Source: Antilocapra americana (taxonomy: Eukaryota; Chordata; Mammalia; Artiodactyla; Antilocapridae). Taken from it: 64,000 bases of DNA. Made by a program: the position numbers and the translations under genes. The notes beneath the pieces are model-generated. The model saw only the letters and a list, made by a program, of their open reading frames with translations. It ran no database searches and was not told the DNA's origin. The stretch spans positions 4,647,910 through 4,711,909 of the forward strand of contig ML664161.1 in NCBI GenBank assembly GCA_007570785.1, read 5' to 3'. Shown piece by piece: positions 39,790 to 54,531 of the stretch. Every line of letters begins with the position of its first letter. Positions within the stretch are counted from its first letter, which is position 1.

Positions 39790-40845
39790 CACCTCGTATG
39801 GTTACCTTGTGTGTGTGTGTGTGGTGAAACTGCTTTAGATGTATTCTTTTAGCAAATTTCAAGCATATAATATAGTATTCTTAGCTATGGTCACCATGCT
39901 GTGCATTAGATCTCCAGAACTTATGCTCTTATAATCAAAAGTTTGTTTCCTTTGCTCAATATCTCCCTACTTCCCCTACCACCTCGGCATGTAAAACCAC
40001 CATTCTACTCTGTGTTTCTATGAATCTGACTGTTTTCAGGGGGTTCCACATATCACTTGTACCATACAGTATTTGTCTTCCTTTTGATGACTTATTTCAC
40101 ATAGCACAAGGCCCTCCAAGTTTATCCCTGTTATTATAAATAAGCCCCTCAGCTCTGGCAACCACCATTCTATTCGGTTTCTATGTACTCTTACTTTTTA
40201 CTTTATTTATCTTTTATTTTTAGATTTTTCATTATGAGGTCACACAGTATTTGTCTTTCTCTGTCTATCTTATTTTACTAAGCATGGTGTCCTTCAGGTT
40301 AATCGATGCTATTGCAAATGGCAGGATTTCCATCTTTTTATGACTGAATAATATTCCTGTGTGTGTATGTATATATATTTATATATGTATTACACAGGAA
40401 TACATATATTACATTTGTATTTATATGTATTTGTGTATACGTATAAACGTATTACACAGGAATACATTTATTACATTTCTTTATCCATTCAAACATTAGT
40501 GGATGTTTAGCTTATTTTATGCCTTTATGAATAATGCTGCAATAAATGCAGGAGTACAGATATCTCTTCAAAATACTAATTTCTTTTCCTTTGGATATAT
40601 ACTTTAGATATTAAGTCCTTGTCATATATGGTTTGCAAATAATTGTTTCTCCCATTTTGTAGATTCCCTTTTCATTTTGTTGATGGTTACTTTTGTTCTA
40701 CAGAAGCTTTTTAGTTTGATGCAATCCCATTTGTTGTTTTTGCTTTTATTGCCTGTGATTTTGGTGTCATATCTAGAAAATGATGGCCAAGACCAAAATC
40801 AGGATCTTTCCCTCTATGTTTTGTCCTAAGAGAACAAACATAGAG
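39790..40845 (-). mobile_element. Second older L1 fragment, antisense
   Basis: Repeats the same antisense L1 landmarks as the previous fragment (gactgaataatattcctgtg, tgaataatgctgcaataaat) and extends further into ORF2 (gaagctttttagtttgatgc, tggccaagaccaaaatc). It is therefore a separate or duplicated copy. Confidence 0.8.
40387..40510. repeat. Imperfect 62-bp tandem duplication
   Basis: gtattacacaggaatacat occurs at 40387 and again at 40449, each followed by related ttacattt text, inside the antisense L1. Confidence 0.75.
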
Positions 40846-41594
40846 AATATGAAACTTAACTCAGCTGCTTTGTTTCATGTCTGCCAACTAAGTTATTCCT
40901 GAGGAAATTCTGAAGTCTCTACATGAACATAAAAATAGCTCACGTAAAGAACTCCATCTTATGAAAACTGGGAGAGATATTTCCACAAAATAATCAATTT
41001 ACAGATAAAATATATTTTAACATTAATAAGCTAAAAACTAAAGGTGCATCCTAAATATATTGGCTTCTGATTTTGATAAGACAAAGATGCACAGAGTTGT
41101 GAAAAAAGTGTTTAATTAATGAAAATAAAACCAATTGAAAATAAGATACATATTGTCCTTTGTCCAAATCTGGGCCTTATTATAAGTGAAATATAGATAA
41201 ACTTTTCCTCTTGTTGAAATTGCAGAGATCTTTCTCTATTTAGGGGAAAATTGCATTATTATTTGTGACATATGCCATGTTCCAGAAAATGTTTCTTTAG
41301 CAGTCATCATAGCTACTGGCTGATGTAGCAGTTTTTTCTCTTCCTCAAATAGAAGACAATGTTTCATCTCTCCCCACTTCTGAAAGTTTCGTGATAATTC
41401 ACAAACATACAAATCTGATATTTATTCACACAATTGCTCTTTGTCTGTTTATTTAAGGAAAATTGCCAATGGAGAGTGTATCCTTTTCCATATGATTGAG
41501 TCATCCCTACTTCAAATATTTTCTGCTTAAGTATTTATAACCAGATTCCTATGGAAAAACACAGACCGTGTGGCAAGAGAGAAAACCAAATTTA

Positions 41595-41765
41595 AACACC
41601 AGATCTGCCACTTGCTAGATGTCTGTCCTTGGAACCAGTTGTTTAGTTTTCATCTGTGTATTCAGATAGTAACATCTATTTCGTAGGGTTATCTGAGGAT
41701 TATATGATATAATGTGTATGAGGACTACAATAAGTACTTGACACATAGCAGTCAGTCACGAAAGG
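41595..41765 (+). repeat. MIR SINE
   Basis: agatctgccacttgctagat, gttgtttagttttcatctgt, tcgtagggttatctgaggat and acttgacacatagcag match MIR. Confidence 0.75.
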
Positions 41766-44700
41766 CTAGCTGTTAGCATTAACATGACCATGTTTCAGCT
41801 CTTCTAAGGCACATCATTTTTCAGATTTTAACATTAAGAGAATGGAGTGATCAATGGTGTCTTACAGTCGCTGGTGAAGGTAACAGCCATGACTTAGATG
41901 GCATTGCTTGTGCGCGCAGCAATCTTGTTGCATATGGCGGCCTAACTCTTGACTTCTCAGTCCACAAACCATTGAGAAAGAATCATAATGACTGTCTGAG
42001 GAAGCACTGTGAATTGCCTAAAAACTTTTCATAGATTTTTCTGTCAGATAAAGTGCCAGTTTCAAAACTTGTGAAATAGGTGTCAATAGCTTAAGGGAAA
42101 GTCCTAGAGACAAAAGTTGCACCCTGGGAATGTCTGTGTCATGCCCAGGGCTCCTAATAGCATGGAGAACAGTAGTGTGGGCAAACACAGACTTCAGTCG
42201 CAGCACAGGAAGTGACTTGGAGCTGGACCCTGTTGAAGAAACATTGTATTTTGCTTATATTTTTCACTTTAAAATATACATAAGTATGATCCATAATAAA
42301 ATGTCTAAAAAGTACTTAATGTTTCAAATGAATTTGAAGTACGCCTTCTGTTTAATGTGTTATAGTTAAACTGAAAGCAGTTTTTTTCTCCTAAGCTTAC
42401 ATAAAACAAAAGGTGTCCTAAAACTGATGTCTTGAATTGGATGAAATATATTATTCACAGCGAGATTTGTGAAGGAATCATATTTGTTAAAGTACATAGT
42501 GAGTGGAAATGTTGTCATATATAATTTTCAAAGGAGATTGCTTTCCCGACTTTTAAAAGAGGGGAGAGAGGCAGTGTGTGAGCAAGAAAAGGAAAAGAGG
42601 AGTAGAACAGCAAATATTCACAAGCTACCTGCAAATGGTAATTATTTTCAGCAAAATGACTCTACAGTATCTGAAGTAGACTGAACTTGGTCATTAAAAA
42701 GCATCTGAAAGAAGAATTTTTCTGGCATTCATCCCACAGAAGTGAATGTTAATGACTGGAATATGTGTGAGAAGGGCAGAGTGGGAGGGTGGGAATATTG
42801 AATCTAGTTTTTCTTTTTTTCTTTTTTTAAAATTTACACCTCTTAATGTAGTTTAATGACATTCTCACCTTACATACTCTACATACTAATTAGAGGCAGT
42901 CCATGAGGAAGCTGATAAGTATCAGATTAAGTGGCAGAGGTTTAATTTTGTCCTGAAAATTTTTTTCCTTCCAATAAAAACCTTTCTTCCAATGAGACTG
43001 TTTTTAATTAGCTGGTCTTAACAATTCACAGAAGCTATATAATCAGACAATACTTCCTTAGCAATGGAATTTTAATTTTTAACTTCATTGTCTTTACATG
43101 GATCAATTTCTAGGGCATTTCTTATGTCATAATGATGCCAATGGAAGAAAATTTTAAATGAATGCTAGATCTTGGTATTTTTGAAAGAAAATAGTTTTCT
43201 AATTGAAATTATCCAGAAGTGTTTACTTGAACCAAATAAACTGGATTGTATTTTATTCATCTGACTTGTACTTCAAATAGGAGTTACTGAGTTTTTTCAT
43301 TAATATCTATTACATTAATAAAACTAAAACTCTTTAGCAAGAACTAAGGTCTTAGATTTTGACCTGGGCAAGTTTTAAAAGGGAAAATGACATGCCACAA
43401 GATGTCACTGTAATCCTAATAAACTGATCAGGGTAGTAACTGCTTTTATTTCAACATTTAAAGAAGTTAGGCAAGAAAAAACTCACAATAGGCACAAAGC
43501 AGTCAGTAATGTTACAATCTATCTTTTCAAATCTATACATAACTATAAAAAGTACACCTTGGAATGAGCCTCTGGTATTCAATGACAACTTTCATAGAAT
43601 AGAATATGAATCTTTCATTCTTTTGAAATAAAATCATCTTCATTTTTATGACAAAATTCTACCTAGCCTATTTCTGATTCAGATTTCAAGTTGAATAATT
43701 CTTTGGACTCATTGGAAATAAAAACTCCAGGTTTAAGATCCACTAAAAGCTCTCTATACCAGTTCTATGATGCTTTTGATGTCTATGGACGACTCCATTG
43801 CCAGCCAGAATGGAGATAAAATTGTGAGAAAAACACAGTGTAGGCCATTTAAAAAAAAATTAAGAAAAAAATCTCTCTGTTATATACTTGAGACACAAAT
43901 CATAAATGAACTACTCATTCTTGTTAACTTCCCTGTAGAAAATCTCCTTCTGATTCACATCCTACAGTCAAAGCACAGATTAAAAGGGCATCTATGAACC
44001 TCTGTTTCAACTATAATGACAAACTCGTGGAGAAAAGTGAATTTAGTTGGTTATTTTACTGATAGAACAACCTATCATTTATTAAAGAAAGTCCTTTTAA
44101 TGCTTTGAACATGTAAAATGATACTACATTCAGAAGTTTTATGCTGTAGTTTCAAGGAACTGATTGTTTTGTATACATTTATTTGGGGGCATTTTTTTTT
44201 AAAGTTGTCTCTTTTTTAAAAGGAGTGTCTCATCAGATACATTTTGAAAAACAAATTCTTCTGTACACCTGAAACTAGTCAGATACTGTAAATAATTATA
44301 CTTAAATTTTAAAAGTTACAAAAACAACTCATAACCAGTTATATGAAAGCCTTTCCACCAGTAACTTTGGTCATCACTTTTCTTTTACTGAAGTTTTTTC
44401 CATATGTATTCACTTAATTACTAATTTATCATGCTACAGAGAGCTACAAAGATGAATGAGACACAGAGCCACCAGACTCTTAGGTTCTTGATATCCAGCT
44501 GAGGAAGGCAACTCTATTAGCAGATGATGTTGGGGTAGGAGCTCATATTGGATGCAGCTGGGGCAGAGATGAAAAGATGAGTTCCCCAAGAGGCAGAGTA
44601 AAGAGGTCCAATCTATAAAAATCTCAAGCAGGAGGCAACAAAGACCTTCAGAAGACTGCTTTTTGTTCACTAGATATGTTGATTTATTTTCCTCTATGAT

Positions 44701-45287
44701 AAAAAAAAACCTGCCAAAATGCATTATTTCAGCTTTCTTTCTGGTTTGATAAATTTACTTAAACTCATCAAACCATTGTTAATGTGAAAGAAATGTAAGA
44801 GATTGTTTACTTGGAGATAGAAAACATTCCTAAAGAGAAGTTCTCAGAAGCAATGCTCATGTGGCTGCATAACCATATTGAATTCCACACTTGCTTGCTT
44901 CTGCACATAACTTACTGCAAAAAAAAAGTGCTTGTCTATTGATCTCCTGGTCTGTAAAAAAGGAAAAGGTGAAAAAAAATAATGGAGAATAGAGATACAG
45001 CAAAGCTTAGGAGTATATCCTGTCAGCTAGACGTTTTCTCCTCATTAGTAAAGCATGTTTTGATCCCCAAACCTAGTCTCTGGAGTTAGAAAAATGAGTT
45101 CTCTTCTGTAATAGCCACAGCTAGACCTTCCCTTTGGAAAGCCCCAGGACAGGCATAAACAGCCCCATTGGCCTTGACATTCAGGGTCAGATAACAAAGA
45201 TTATTCCAGTGCTGGCACAGAAAGATCTCTGTGGTCGGAGCTTGTATATCATCACAAGCAGACAAAAGTTCCTAAGTGGTAGATTTA

Positions 45288-45812
45288 GAGCCATGGACAG
45301 CATATTAAAAAGCAAAGACATTATTTTGTCAACAAAGGTCTGTATAGTCAAACCTATGGTTTTTCCAGTAGTCATCCAGTGCGGATGTGAGACCTGGTCC
45401 ATAAAGAAGGCTGAGCACTCAGGAATTGATGCTTTCAAATTGTGATGCTGAAGAAGACTCCTGAGAGTCCCTTGGACTACAAAAAAAAATCAAACCAGTC
45501 AATCCTAAAGGAAATCAACTCTGAATATTCATTGGCAGGACTGATGCTGAAGCTAAAATTCCAATACTTTGGCCACCTGATGTGAAGAGCCGACTCATTG
45601 GCAATGACCCTGATGCTCAGAAAGATTGAAGGCAAAAGAAGAAGAGGGTGGGAGAGGATGAAATGATTAGACAGCATCACTGACTTAATGGACATGAATT
45701 TGAGCAAACTCTGGGAGAGGGTGAGTGAAGGTCAGGGAAGCTTGGTGTGCTGTTTCCCACGGGGTTGCAAAGAGTCAGACACAACTTAGCAACTGAATGA
45801 CAACAACAGCTA
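45288..45812 (+). mobile_element. BovB LINE 3' end, longest copy here
   Basis: Starts earlier in the frame than the intron 1 copies (gagccatggacagcatatta; SIKKAEHSGIDAFKL at the protein level). It runs through tttggccacctgatgtgaag to caacttagcaactgaatgac, with several stops. Confidence 0.9.
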
Positions 45813-46221
45813 CATAAGCTGTTTCTGGGCAATGACCTGGTTGGAAGTAAACAAGAACAAGTTCATTCTTCTCATGGTCTTCCAACTTTGGGGCAATCCC
45901 TTTCCAAACGTGTCACCAAGACCACCAGCATAGTACCCACCTACTCACATCTGGCGTTTGCATCTTTTGAACAGCTTCTTTGCTATATGGGGGGTAAACC
46001 TAAGTATAGGCAACCTAAACTAGGTCTGAGTTATTTCCAGATCCATCCTGCAACCCCAACTATCTTCCTTGATCTGACCTAGCACCTGCTGTCAATTACT
46101 TCTTTTTTTGACTTAAGAAAAAAACTTTTTAATACTTGTATTTACAAAATTGAATGTAAATGTTCTATCAGTCTTTAAGTGTGTGTTTTGTTTGTCTTAA
46201 CTTTTTATTTTGTTTTGGGGT

Positions 46222-46417
46222 ATAGACAATAAGGAATCTACCTGCAAAGCAAGGTATTGAAGTTCAGTCCCTGGGTTGGAAAAATTCCCTGGAGGAGGGC
46301 ATAGCAACCCACACCAGTATTCTTGCCTGGAGAAGCCCATGGACAGAGGAGCCTGGTGGGCTACAGTCCATGGGGTCGCAAAGAGTCAGATGTGGCTGAG
46401 CGACTAAGCATGGCACA
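46222..46417 (+). mobile_element. Bov-tA SINE
   Basis: aaggaatctacctgcaaagc, attccctggaggagggcata, ctacagtccatggggtcgca, then ctgagcgactaagcatggca. The head is truncated. Confidence 0.9.
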
Positions 46418-46684
46418 CATAGCTGACAATTTTGTCAGTTTCAGGTGAAGAACAAAGAGACTCAGTCATACATATATTAATACATGGATCCACTCTCCCC
46501 TCAACTGCCCTCCCATCCAGGCTGTTTATGGCTTTCTCTTAGAGTGAAAATGTCAGCTACTGACAAGCAGAAGGTATTTTCTTCAGAGAATTATATTTTT
46601 AAAATTAAAAACAATTGGCAAAGCAAAACAAACAAACAACAACAACAAAAAAACCCCAAACCATCTGATTATAAAATAAGCAGA

Positions 46685-47345
46685 GGACCAGAGTAGATAT
46701 TTTTCCAGAGAAGATATTCAGATGGCCAACAGGTACCTGAAAAAATGTCTAACATTACTAATCCTCAGGGAAATGCAAATCAAAACCTTTTAGAATGGCT
46801 GTCATCAAAAAGACAAGCAATAACAATTATTGGCAAGGATACAGAGAGAAGGGAACACTGTGCCTTTGTAGGAATGTAAACTTGTGCAGCCACAATGGAA
46901 AACAATATGGAGGTTCCTCAAGAAATTAAAATTAAAACTACTATGTGATTCAGCAATTCCACTTCCGAGCATATATTCAAAGGAAATGAAATCATTATCT
47001 CAAAGAGACATCCACACCCCCATATTCACTGTAGCATTACTTACCATAGCCAAAACATGGAAACAACCTTAAGTAGCTGTGGGTGGATGACTGGCTAAAG
47101 AAAAAGTGATATATTATTTAGCCATAAAAATCTGGAAATCCTGCCATTTGCTACAACATGGATGGACCTTGATGGCATGATGCAAAGTGAGATACTATAT
47201 GATATCACTTACATGTGGAATCTAAAAAAATGAACTCTTAGAAACAGAGAATAGATTAGTTGCTGCCAGAGGCCAGGGTTTGGGGGAGTGGAGGTTGAAG
47301 GTGGTCACAATATATCCCCAAAGCCAACAGTTCATAGGAAAAGAT
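46685..47345 (+). mobile_element. Older L1 fragment, sense (ORF2 tail and 3' UTR)
   Basis: Broken ORF2 C-terminus in the + direction (TIWRFLKKLKLKLLCDSAIP, then TPIFTVALLTIAKTWKQP), followed by caacatggatggaccttgat and cttacatgtggaatctaaaa. Confidence 0.85.
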
Positions 47346-47876
47346 TTGACTAGTTCTGTGACAAAAAAAAATGACTACTTTTCACCACTGTTTTATTTTC
47401 TCCTGGTGTTAGAAGAGGAGGGTCTGGAGACTACTCCCTCCATGGGCCTCCATTCTTGTTAAGGAGGCAAAGAAGACTCTGAGGTCTTACCCACAGTGGT
47501 AAGAGAATTTACTGAAGATAAGGAAAGAGAACAGAGAAAACACCTCAAGAGAGAGATGGGCCTGGCCAAGGGAGGCAATGGCTCCAGAGGGCTGGAGTGC
47601 AGGGTTTTTAAGGCAAGGTTATTCACATTATCCAGGAGGTCACTGACTGACAGTCTTGATTGACAGCTGCAGGTTATGTAACTAGAGGCTCTACTCTGCA
47701 TGTCGTTCCCATAATTCGGTCTGTTATACTTAAATGCATGTATTCATGGAATATTTATGAACATTTAATGAGTACAATGGCCACCAAAGATTACCTAAGA
47801 ACATGATAGTGTGAGGTATATGCATATACCGGAGTAAGGAACAGCCTGCCAGTCAGTCAGTGGGGGATTTTTTCCA

Positions 47877-47926
47877 GTGCCCTATTTTGGAGTACTGATG
47901 GGTGCCCTATTTTGGAGTACTGATGG
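47877..47926. repeat. 25-bp tandem duplication, two copies
   Basis: gtgccctattttggagtact with gatgg occurs twice in direct succession, at 47877-47901 and 47902-47926, with no mismatch seen. Confidence 0.95.
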
Positions 47927-50397
47927 GGGCATATCTGAGGTGGGGTTGGTAAATAGCTTGGTAGGATTAGGCGGCCATTGAATGTTTAGCCAGTGGGGTC
48001 ACCTCTCTTTGCTCGTAGCTAACTTCCTGCCTAATACTCTGAACCCTGCAAATCCCAGCTTGCCCCAGTTATGTGCAGTCAAGTAACTAAATTTTGGCCA
48101 GCTCTTTTCTCTCCCCTTATCTGTTGACTGGGTGCAGAATATCCCTAGTGGGGCTCAGGCCTCAAGAGCTGGAAGAACCCAAGAAGGATGGAGCTTGGTT
48201 TCCTCAGCTGCCACTAGTAGAAGAGATGTCCAGAAGAGCCACAGGACCAGGAAGACGCATTTGACCTGTGCAGGAGCAAAAACTAAACTATGTATAGTTG
48301 AGTCACTACATTTGAGTTTGTTTATTATAGCAGTTTGCCTACTGTGACTTTTCTAAGCATACATATGACTGATTTATTCTTATAAGCATGCTGTATACCT
48401 TTACACTTTTTTCCATTTTTCTTTTCCTTGACACTTTATCAAAATAATACACTACATAGTATACTTACCCCAGATACCACTGTAGTCTCCAATCAACATA
48501 TTTATTTTACATTAATGCTTGATCATTATGAGGTTGCTTTCATTAAAAACTGAATAGAGTTCCCCTGTAAAAGAAACTGTTGAACAATGCAGGACACTAT
48601 TTTCAGGAAGGATTTCAAATGCTGGCATCTTGTGCAGCCCCCTTGCGCAAGCCTACTATGTCACCTAATAACTATTGACAAGACTTTTACCACTTCTTTG
48701 CTTTTGATTCTAAGAACCAAGTATTTGAAATAGCTCTTCGTTTCCTGAACCAGTCAGCCCCAGGACACGATGTCTTTTGCCTGATTATCTTTCTCAGGAA
48801 ATTCAAACTGCACTGAAGAAGAGACCCGACTGGTAGATCACCTTCTAGCACCCTCAGGCCAAGGCTGCCACAGGTATTGACAACCGTTATTCCCCTCTCA
48901 TCTTTTATCAGGTCTGAGCCACCAAGAAAAGCAGCCAGGCAGGATAATAAGATATCCTATTCATAAATATTTATTACTTATCAATTTATTCATCTTTCAC
49001 TGAGCACCTTCCAGTCTGTGAGGTCACAGAGAAGCCAGAGAGCTTGGCTCAGACCCTACACTCAGAGCGCTTACACTCTTACAGAAGGAGGTGGAGACAA
49101 ACATCCAGTAAGGCAGTTAAAAGCCTTAAGAGATAAGTGACAGAGGGAAGTTCAGGAGTTGGTATCTGTTGAAATTTGGACATGCAAACTTTATATTTGT
49201 GCATCTTATTGCATGCAATGTAAGACATTTAAAAAACTTTGTCTAAAAAGGAGCCTATTAAAGCATTTTTTAAAATAGCATTTGTTATTAGCCTTCTGTT
49301 GTAAGAAACACTTCCTTTAGATTCATTTTCATGCTGCATTTATTTAAATATATTTTCCTGTTATTCTGATTTTTAGTTTGGGTCTTTATTTTCTCTTAAA
49401 AATCAAGATGTTTACTGATCTTTTATAAACTAACCTACTTGGGGAGTATTTATGGCATTCTCATTTCACAGGCATAACACAAATTAAAACAGTGCTAAAA
49501 TACTTTGAAAATATAACATGCAGTGGAAACTCCAAGTGATAACAGAGCAGATGAGGAAAGACTTGCAGGCTATTTAGTAGTTTTGTGTGCCTTTCAACAG
49601 AATTCAAGTATCAATATAAGAGCTCAGCTCTGAGTTCTTAAGTTTCAAAATCAAAACAGAATTGATGAAACCACAAAACCCAAAATGTCAAGCAAAAACA
49701 AATGAAAGCAATAGCCTAAAACAAATGATCTGCCCCAAATATTATGTGGCAGTGATAAAAATAGAGCAATTTTTAATAAAAGTATAAGAAAATAATAGAT
49801 CACTGAATATGACCTTTTAAATATATTTTAAAATTGATTTTTAAAAATAAATAGTTCTATTTTTTAAGTTCTAAAAATCATGACACATTCAGTAAATATA
49901 ATTATCAAGTAATAATTTACCTGGTGTTAAGACTGTGCATATTTACAAGGTAGACCTTAAAAGTTTTGCAAGTGTGAAAAGAATATAATCAGAGTTCCTC
50001 TAATGGTGACTCTTCAGCTTTGATCCTGACCAAGAACAGTTTTTATTTCACTGTTTTAAAGAAAGTATGACCACAGCTAGGTCTTGGCATGAGACACAGG
50101 TGTAGCAATGTAAACATTATGGACACTTAGCCTGTGCACACCTCAGGAACTGAATTTTTATCTTTGTGTGTTTTGCACTTCCAACTAGCCCTTAAAGGCC
50201 TCCCAGGATGCCTAATTTATTCTAAGGGAATGGAAGTACAAATGTTTTCTGCTAGTAGTTCTTCCCCACCCATGGCCCCCATATAAATTAATTATTTGCA
50301 CTTAAAGAGAACTTGGTTCAACTCTGCATTTTATAGTTGAAGCAACAGAGACCCAAACAAGTGCAGTTCTTGCTGGACTTAACCATTATTATCAACT

Positions 50398-50625
50398 TCA
50401 CCATTGTATTGACACTTACACTCTCTGTGCTGGCCACTATGCTGTATATATTGCACCACATCATCCTCTTACTCCTGGGTGCGATTTTTATTTCCATTTA
50501 TTAATCAAGAAACTGATGCCCGAAGCATTGTATACTGTGCTCAGGATCACACAGCTAAAATGTCAGTCATGGGGCTTCTTGCTTCAGAGCCAGCATTCTG
50601 AATCACTGCACCAACTATTTCTTGG
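50398..50625 (-). repeat. MIR SINE, antisense
   Basis: tgctggccactatgctgtat, atcatcctcttactcctggg, gctcaggatcacacagctaa and gagccagcattctgaatcac follow antisense MIR. Confidence 0.8.
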
Positions 50626-53600
50626 CTGTGGAACCACAGAATCCAAGCCTCAGGACTACCAAGTATACTTGGTATAGTTATTAAACAACCTGCCACATTT
50701 TAGACATTCAAAGATTCTGTTGAGCAAATGAATGAATGGAAATTAAGTGCGTGAAACATAGTGCTTTGTCACCACAAATTTATCTGTGACGAATTTTCAC
50801 CAATACATTTGAAGGAGTGATTCCATCCATATAATTAGTTAGACATCAGTTTCAAGATTATCTTTCAAAAATTACTACTTGTACATTACAATCACTATAT
50901 TGACAGAAAATAAAATATAAGGTAATTCAGAGAGGGAAAATGTGTGTTATCTGTTAAGAAGTTGTGATTTGAGAACATGGCTGAGATATCTGAGTGAATC
51001 TTGAAGAAAATAAGAATAAATGTAAAGAAATTATCTAACATTTCAAAAGGATTACCATAACATCAATTTTTTGAAATTTCTAATAAAAGAATCTATTAGA
51101 ATATAATAATAATATTTATGTAAAACATGTCCATATTTCCCTAAATGGGAGCTGATTTCTATATGAAAATCATGTCTTAGATTGTCTAGGAAAATACCAA
51201 TTTAAAAGAGATATTCTTCCCACACTACTTTTTATGAAACACCCAAGTGTTTCTGAATTTCCACGTTTTGATGATAACATGCCCTCTCCCAGACGTTCTC
51301 TCAAAGCCAAAAATCAATAGATTCAATACCAATTTATTTAATGAATATTTACTGGCCATCTATTATATGCCAGGCCTCAAGAATAGAGGAGTGAGAATTA
51401 GTCCTACCCTTAGGTTCAGAAAAATAGGTAGCTTTATGTCAACTTGATGGTAAATTGTACATTAAAATTCAGTTGACCTTTAAAAAAGGCTAAAACTGTC
51501 TCTGCTGGATGTGTGACTGCCTAGGAAGCTTCCATCACAAAGAAGCTAAAATAGCTTTTTTCTTCTACATTCTTTTTAGTATTTCAGAGAGTAAATGGTT
51601 TTTAAAATTTAAAATAAAAAAATTATAAGTCATTATAAGTTTAAATAGAATTTAACTTTATATAAAGGGAATTTATACAGGAATATTTACATTTTAGTGG
51701 CAAAATCAGATAATCCCTGCAAGATATCACAGCCAACGTATTATTTGAATTTCATCATGGAATATTGTTTAGTAGTGCTCAATAATCTCAATGCTTTTGT
51801 AATTTTTAAAAGATAATATCTATTTATTTGTATAAAATGTGAATTGGGCCCATCAAAACAGGAATGGATGAATAGATTATTTTAGATTCATACAATTTAA
51901 TACTACATATCATGGAGTAATATGAAAAATATCTCAAAAACATAGCATTGAACAAAATTTCTATAAAATTTTAAGCCACACAAAACAGTACCATATAGTA
52001 CTAAGTGGATGTACATAGTAAAAATTTAAAACCCTGTATTGATTGAAAAGATAAGTAATGAGATCAAACAAGGGTATCCAAGGGAGGAAGACATCAAACG
52101 TGTGTGTCCTACAGTCCAACAGTTACCAGCAGGTAGAAGTGATTTTAGGGCTTATCTGCCTTTCCTCAAGCGTCCCAGTTCTGTCTGTAGTCCAATGTCA
52201 AGAAGGGGTTGTTTCCTATAATTTAAATTTTTAAGTTGTTTAATCCTCTTATTTCCTTATGGTTTGAAGTGCAAGTATTAATTAATTCTGAAAGAAAAAA
52301 AAAACCTAGAAGAAGGAAAGAAGGAGGGAAGGGAAGGGAAGGAATAAAGTTGACATAGTAAAAAAGTTGTTAAGACTTGGCACTTTGAGTTTCCAGTTCT
52401 GGGATGGTTGTTATGTTATACTCCACACTTTTCTGTAGATTTGAACCATGTAATAATTTTATAAATTATTTAAGATAGAAATAAGAGAACATTTAAAAAC
52501 TTTCTGACAAGCCAAATGAAAAATGAATTTTCATTATTCTACCACCATAAGTCTACCGTCTAGAAATAATCACCGCTACATTGTGACTGTGTATTCTGTA
52601 GGCATATGTGTGGGAAATGACACCATGCTTTTCATTACCATTTAAAAATTTATATTATACATATATTTTCAGAATATTAAATACTTATTCTTATATCTTT
52701 CCAGAATGGCATTTCATTATATTACATGCTTTATTTAATCAATCCTTCCTTCCTGAAAATGTAGGCTGTTTTAATTTTCATAATTTTAAATATCGTTTTA
52801 ATGAATATTCTTGGATATGTATTTTTTATTCATAACTGTGATAATATCCTTGAATATAGTCTTATAAGTAAAATTTCTGGAATTAATCATGTTTTGAAAT
52901 TGCTTCCCAAAAAAGATTATATTAAGTTATATCAAGAGACTATGTGACAGCCCATGTTCTCAGAGTAGCATCTATTATTTTTTTAAAAATCTCCAATAGT
53001 TAAATAAAGTGGAATTTTACTCTTTTGGAAACTATTTCATGCCTTTTGTCAATATCTTAACTAGACATTTATCTGTTTTTTAATAGTTCTGTAAGATTTT
53101 GGTATTAAATACAATAATATTTTCTCATATGTTGTACATATTTCCTCCATGTTATGTTTTGCCTTTTATTTTGGCTTAGAGTGTTTTTAATGTCCCATAT
53201 TTTGTAAAGTTATATCTATCAATATTTCTCTTTATGTTTTTTGCAGATATATATGTATATATATAAGATCACTTATGTAATTGTTACCATTTCTGTTTCA
53301 TTTTGATATTCAACCCATATGAAGTTTATTCTACTATATTTGGACATATGGTGCTAAGATCTATTTTATTATAGATTATTACAAATAATTGATCAACTGT
53401 TTCAAAAGCAATCATTGAATAACCCAGACCTAACCTGCAAACTTCAACTTTTTTCAGTGCTTAATTTTTATATTTCCTGTTTGTGAATTCTGTATTTTCT
53501 TCCCATATTCAGACAGAATATCAGTTCACAAAAGGATATATTTCTAATACAGTTTTGAAAGAACTTTAAGAATAAGTTTGTGTTAAAAATTTTAATACAA

Positions 53601-54165
53601 ACTCATTGTGGTAAAATTTTTAATGCAATCTATATAACTTAAATTATTGTTTTTTCTTACTTTCACTGATCTTAGAATTCTAGTCTTATTCATGCCTAGA
53701 GAAGAAAAAAGTATTGAAACACGATCTATTGGTTACTGACACTTAGAACCATCATACTCAAAATTCCAGGAATCTGAACTCATAATGAAAATAATTACAA
53801 TGTACCAAGCACAAAGATAGACAATACTCACTGGCTTAAATGTTACTAACAGGAAATCACAAAGCTGGAATATATTAGCCTTGACTTAAGCTACTGTAAT
53901 ATTATCATTTAAGAGATTATCTAAGTTCTACATCTCTGTGATTTGTTTCTCTTCTGGGCCAGTGGACAGAATGAAAATTCACAGGACATGATCTGAACAT
54001 TCTTATTTCTATCCTCTTCCTCGCCAGCCCACATACAAGGGGTACCTGCACTCATACATTACCCCATGACCATGGAAGAGAGAATGCTCATAAGATATTT
54101 CTTCACTGGACAAGAAGCCCTGAGCCTTAAGATTATAACTGTTTGGTTTTTCATTAATTGTACTG

Positions 54166-54376
54166 TGTGTATGTGTTAGTCGCCCAGTCATGTCCGACTC
54201 CTTGTGGCCCCATGGACTGCAGCCCACCAGGCTCCTCTGTCCATGGAGTTCTCCAGGCAAGAATACTGAGGTGGGTAGCCATTCCCTTCTCCTGGAGATC
54301 TTCCTGACCCGGAAATTGAACCTGGGTCTCTCGCATTGCAGGCAGATTCTTTACCATCTGAACCACCAGGGAAGCA
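54166..54376 (-). mobile_element. Bov-tA SINE, antisense
   Basis: gtgtatgtgttagtcgccca to atctgaaccaccagggaagc on the + strand; full length. Confidence 0.93.
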
Positions 54377-54531
54377 ATGTGTACAATTTAACTGATGGTA
54401 ATTTATGGATGATTAGGCTGAATCTGCTTCAAAGAATACATTTCAGCCCTTATCTTTCTACGTTTCTAGAAAAGTTAATTTTGCCATATTAGAAATTTTA
54501 AGAACTAGTTTAAATTGGAATATAATTCCTT

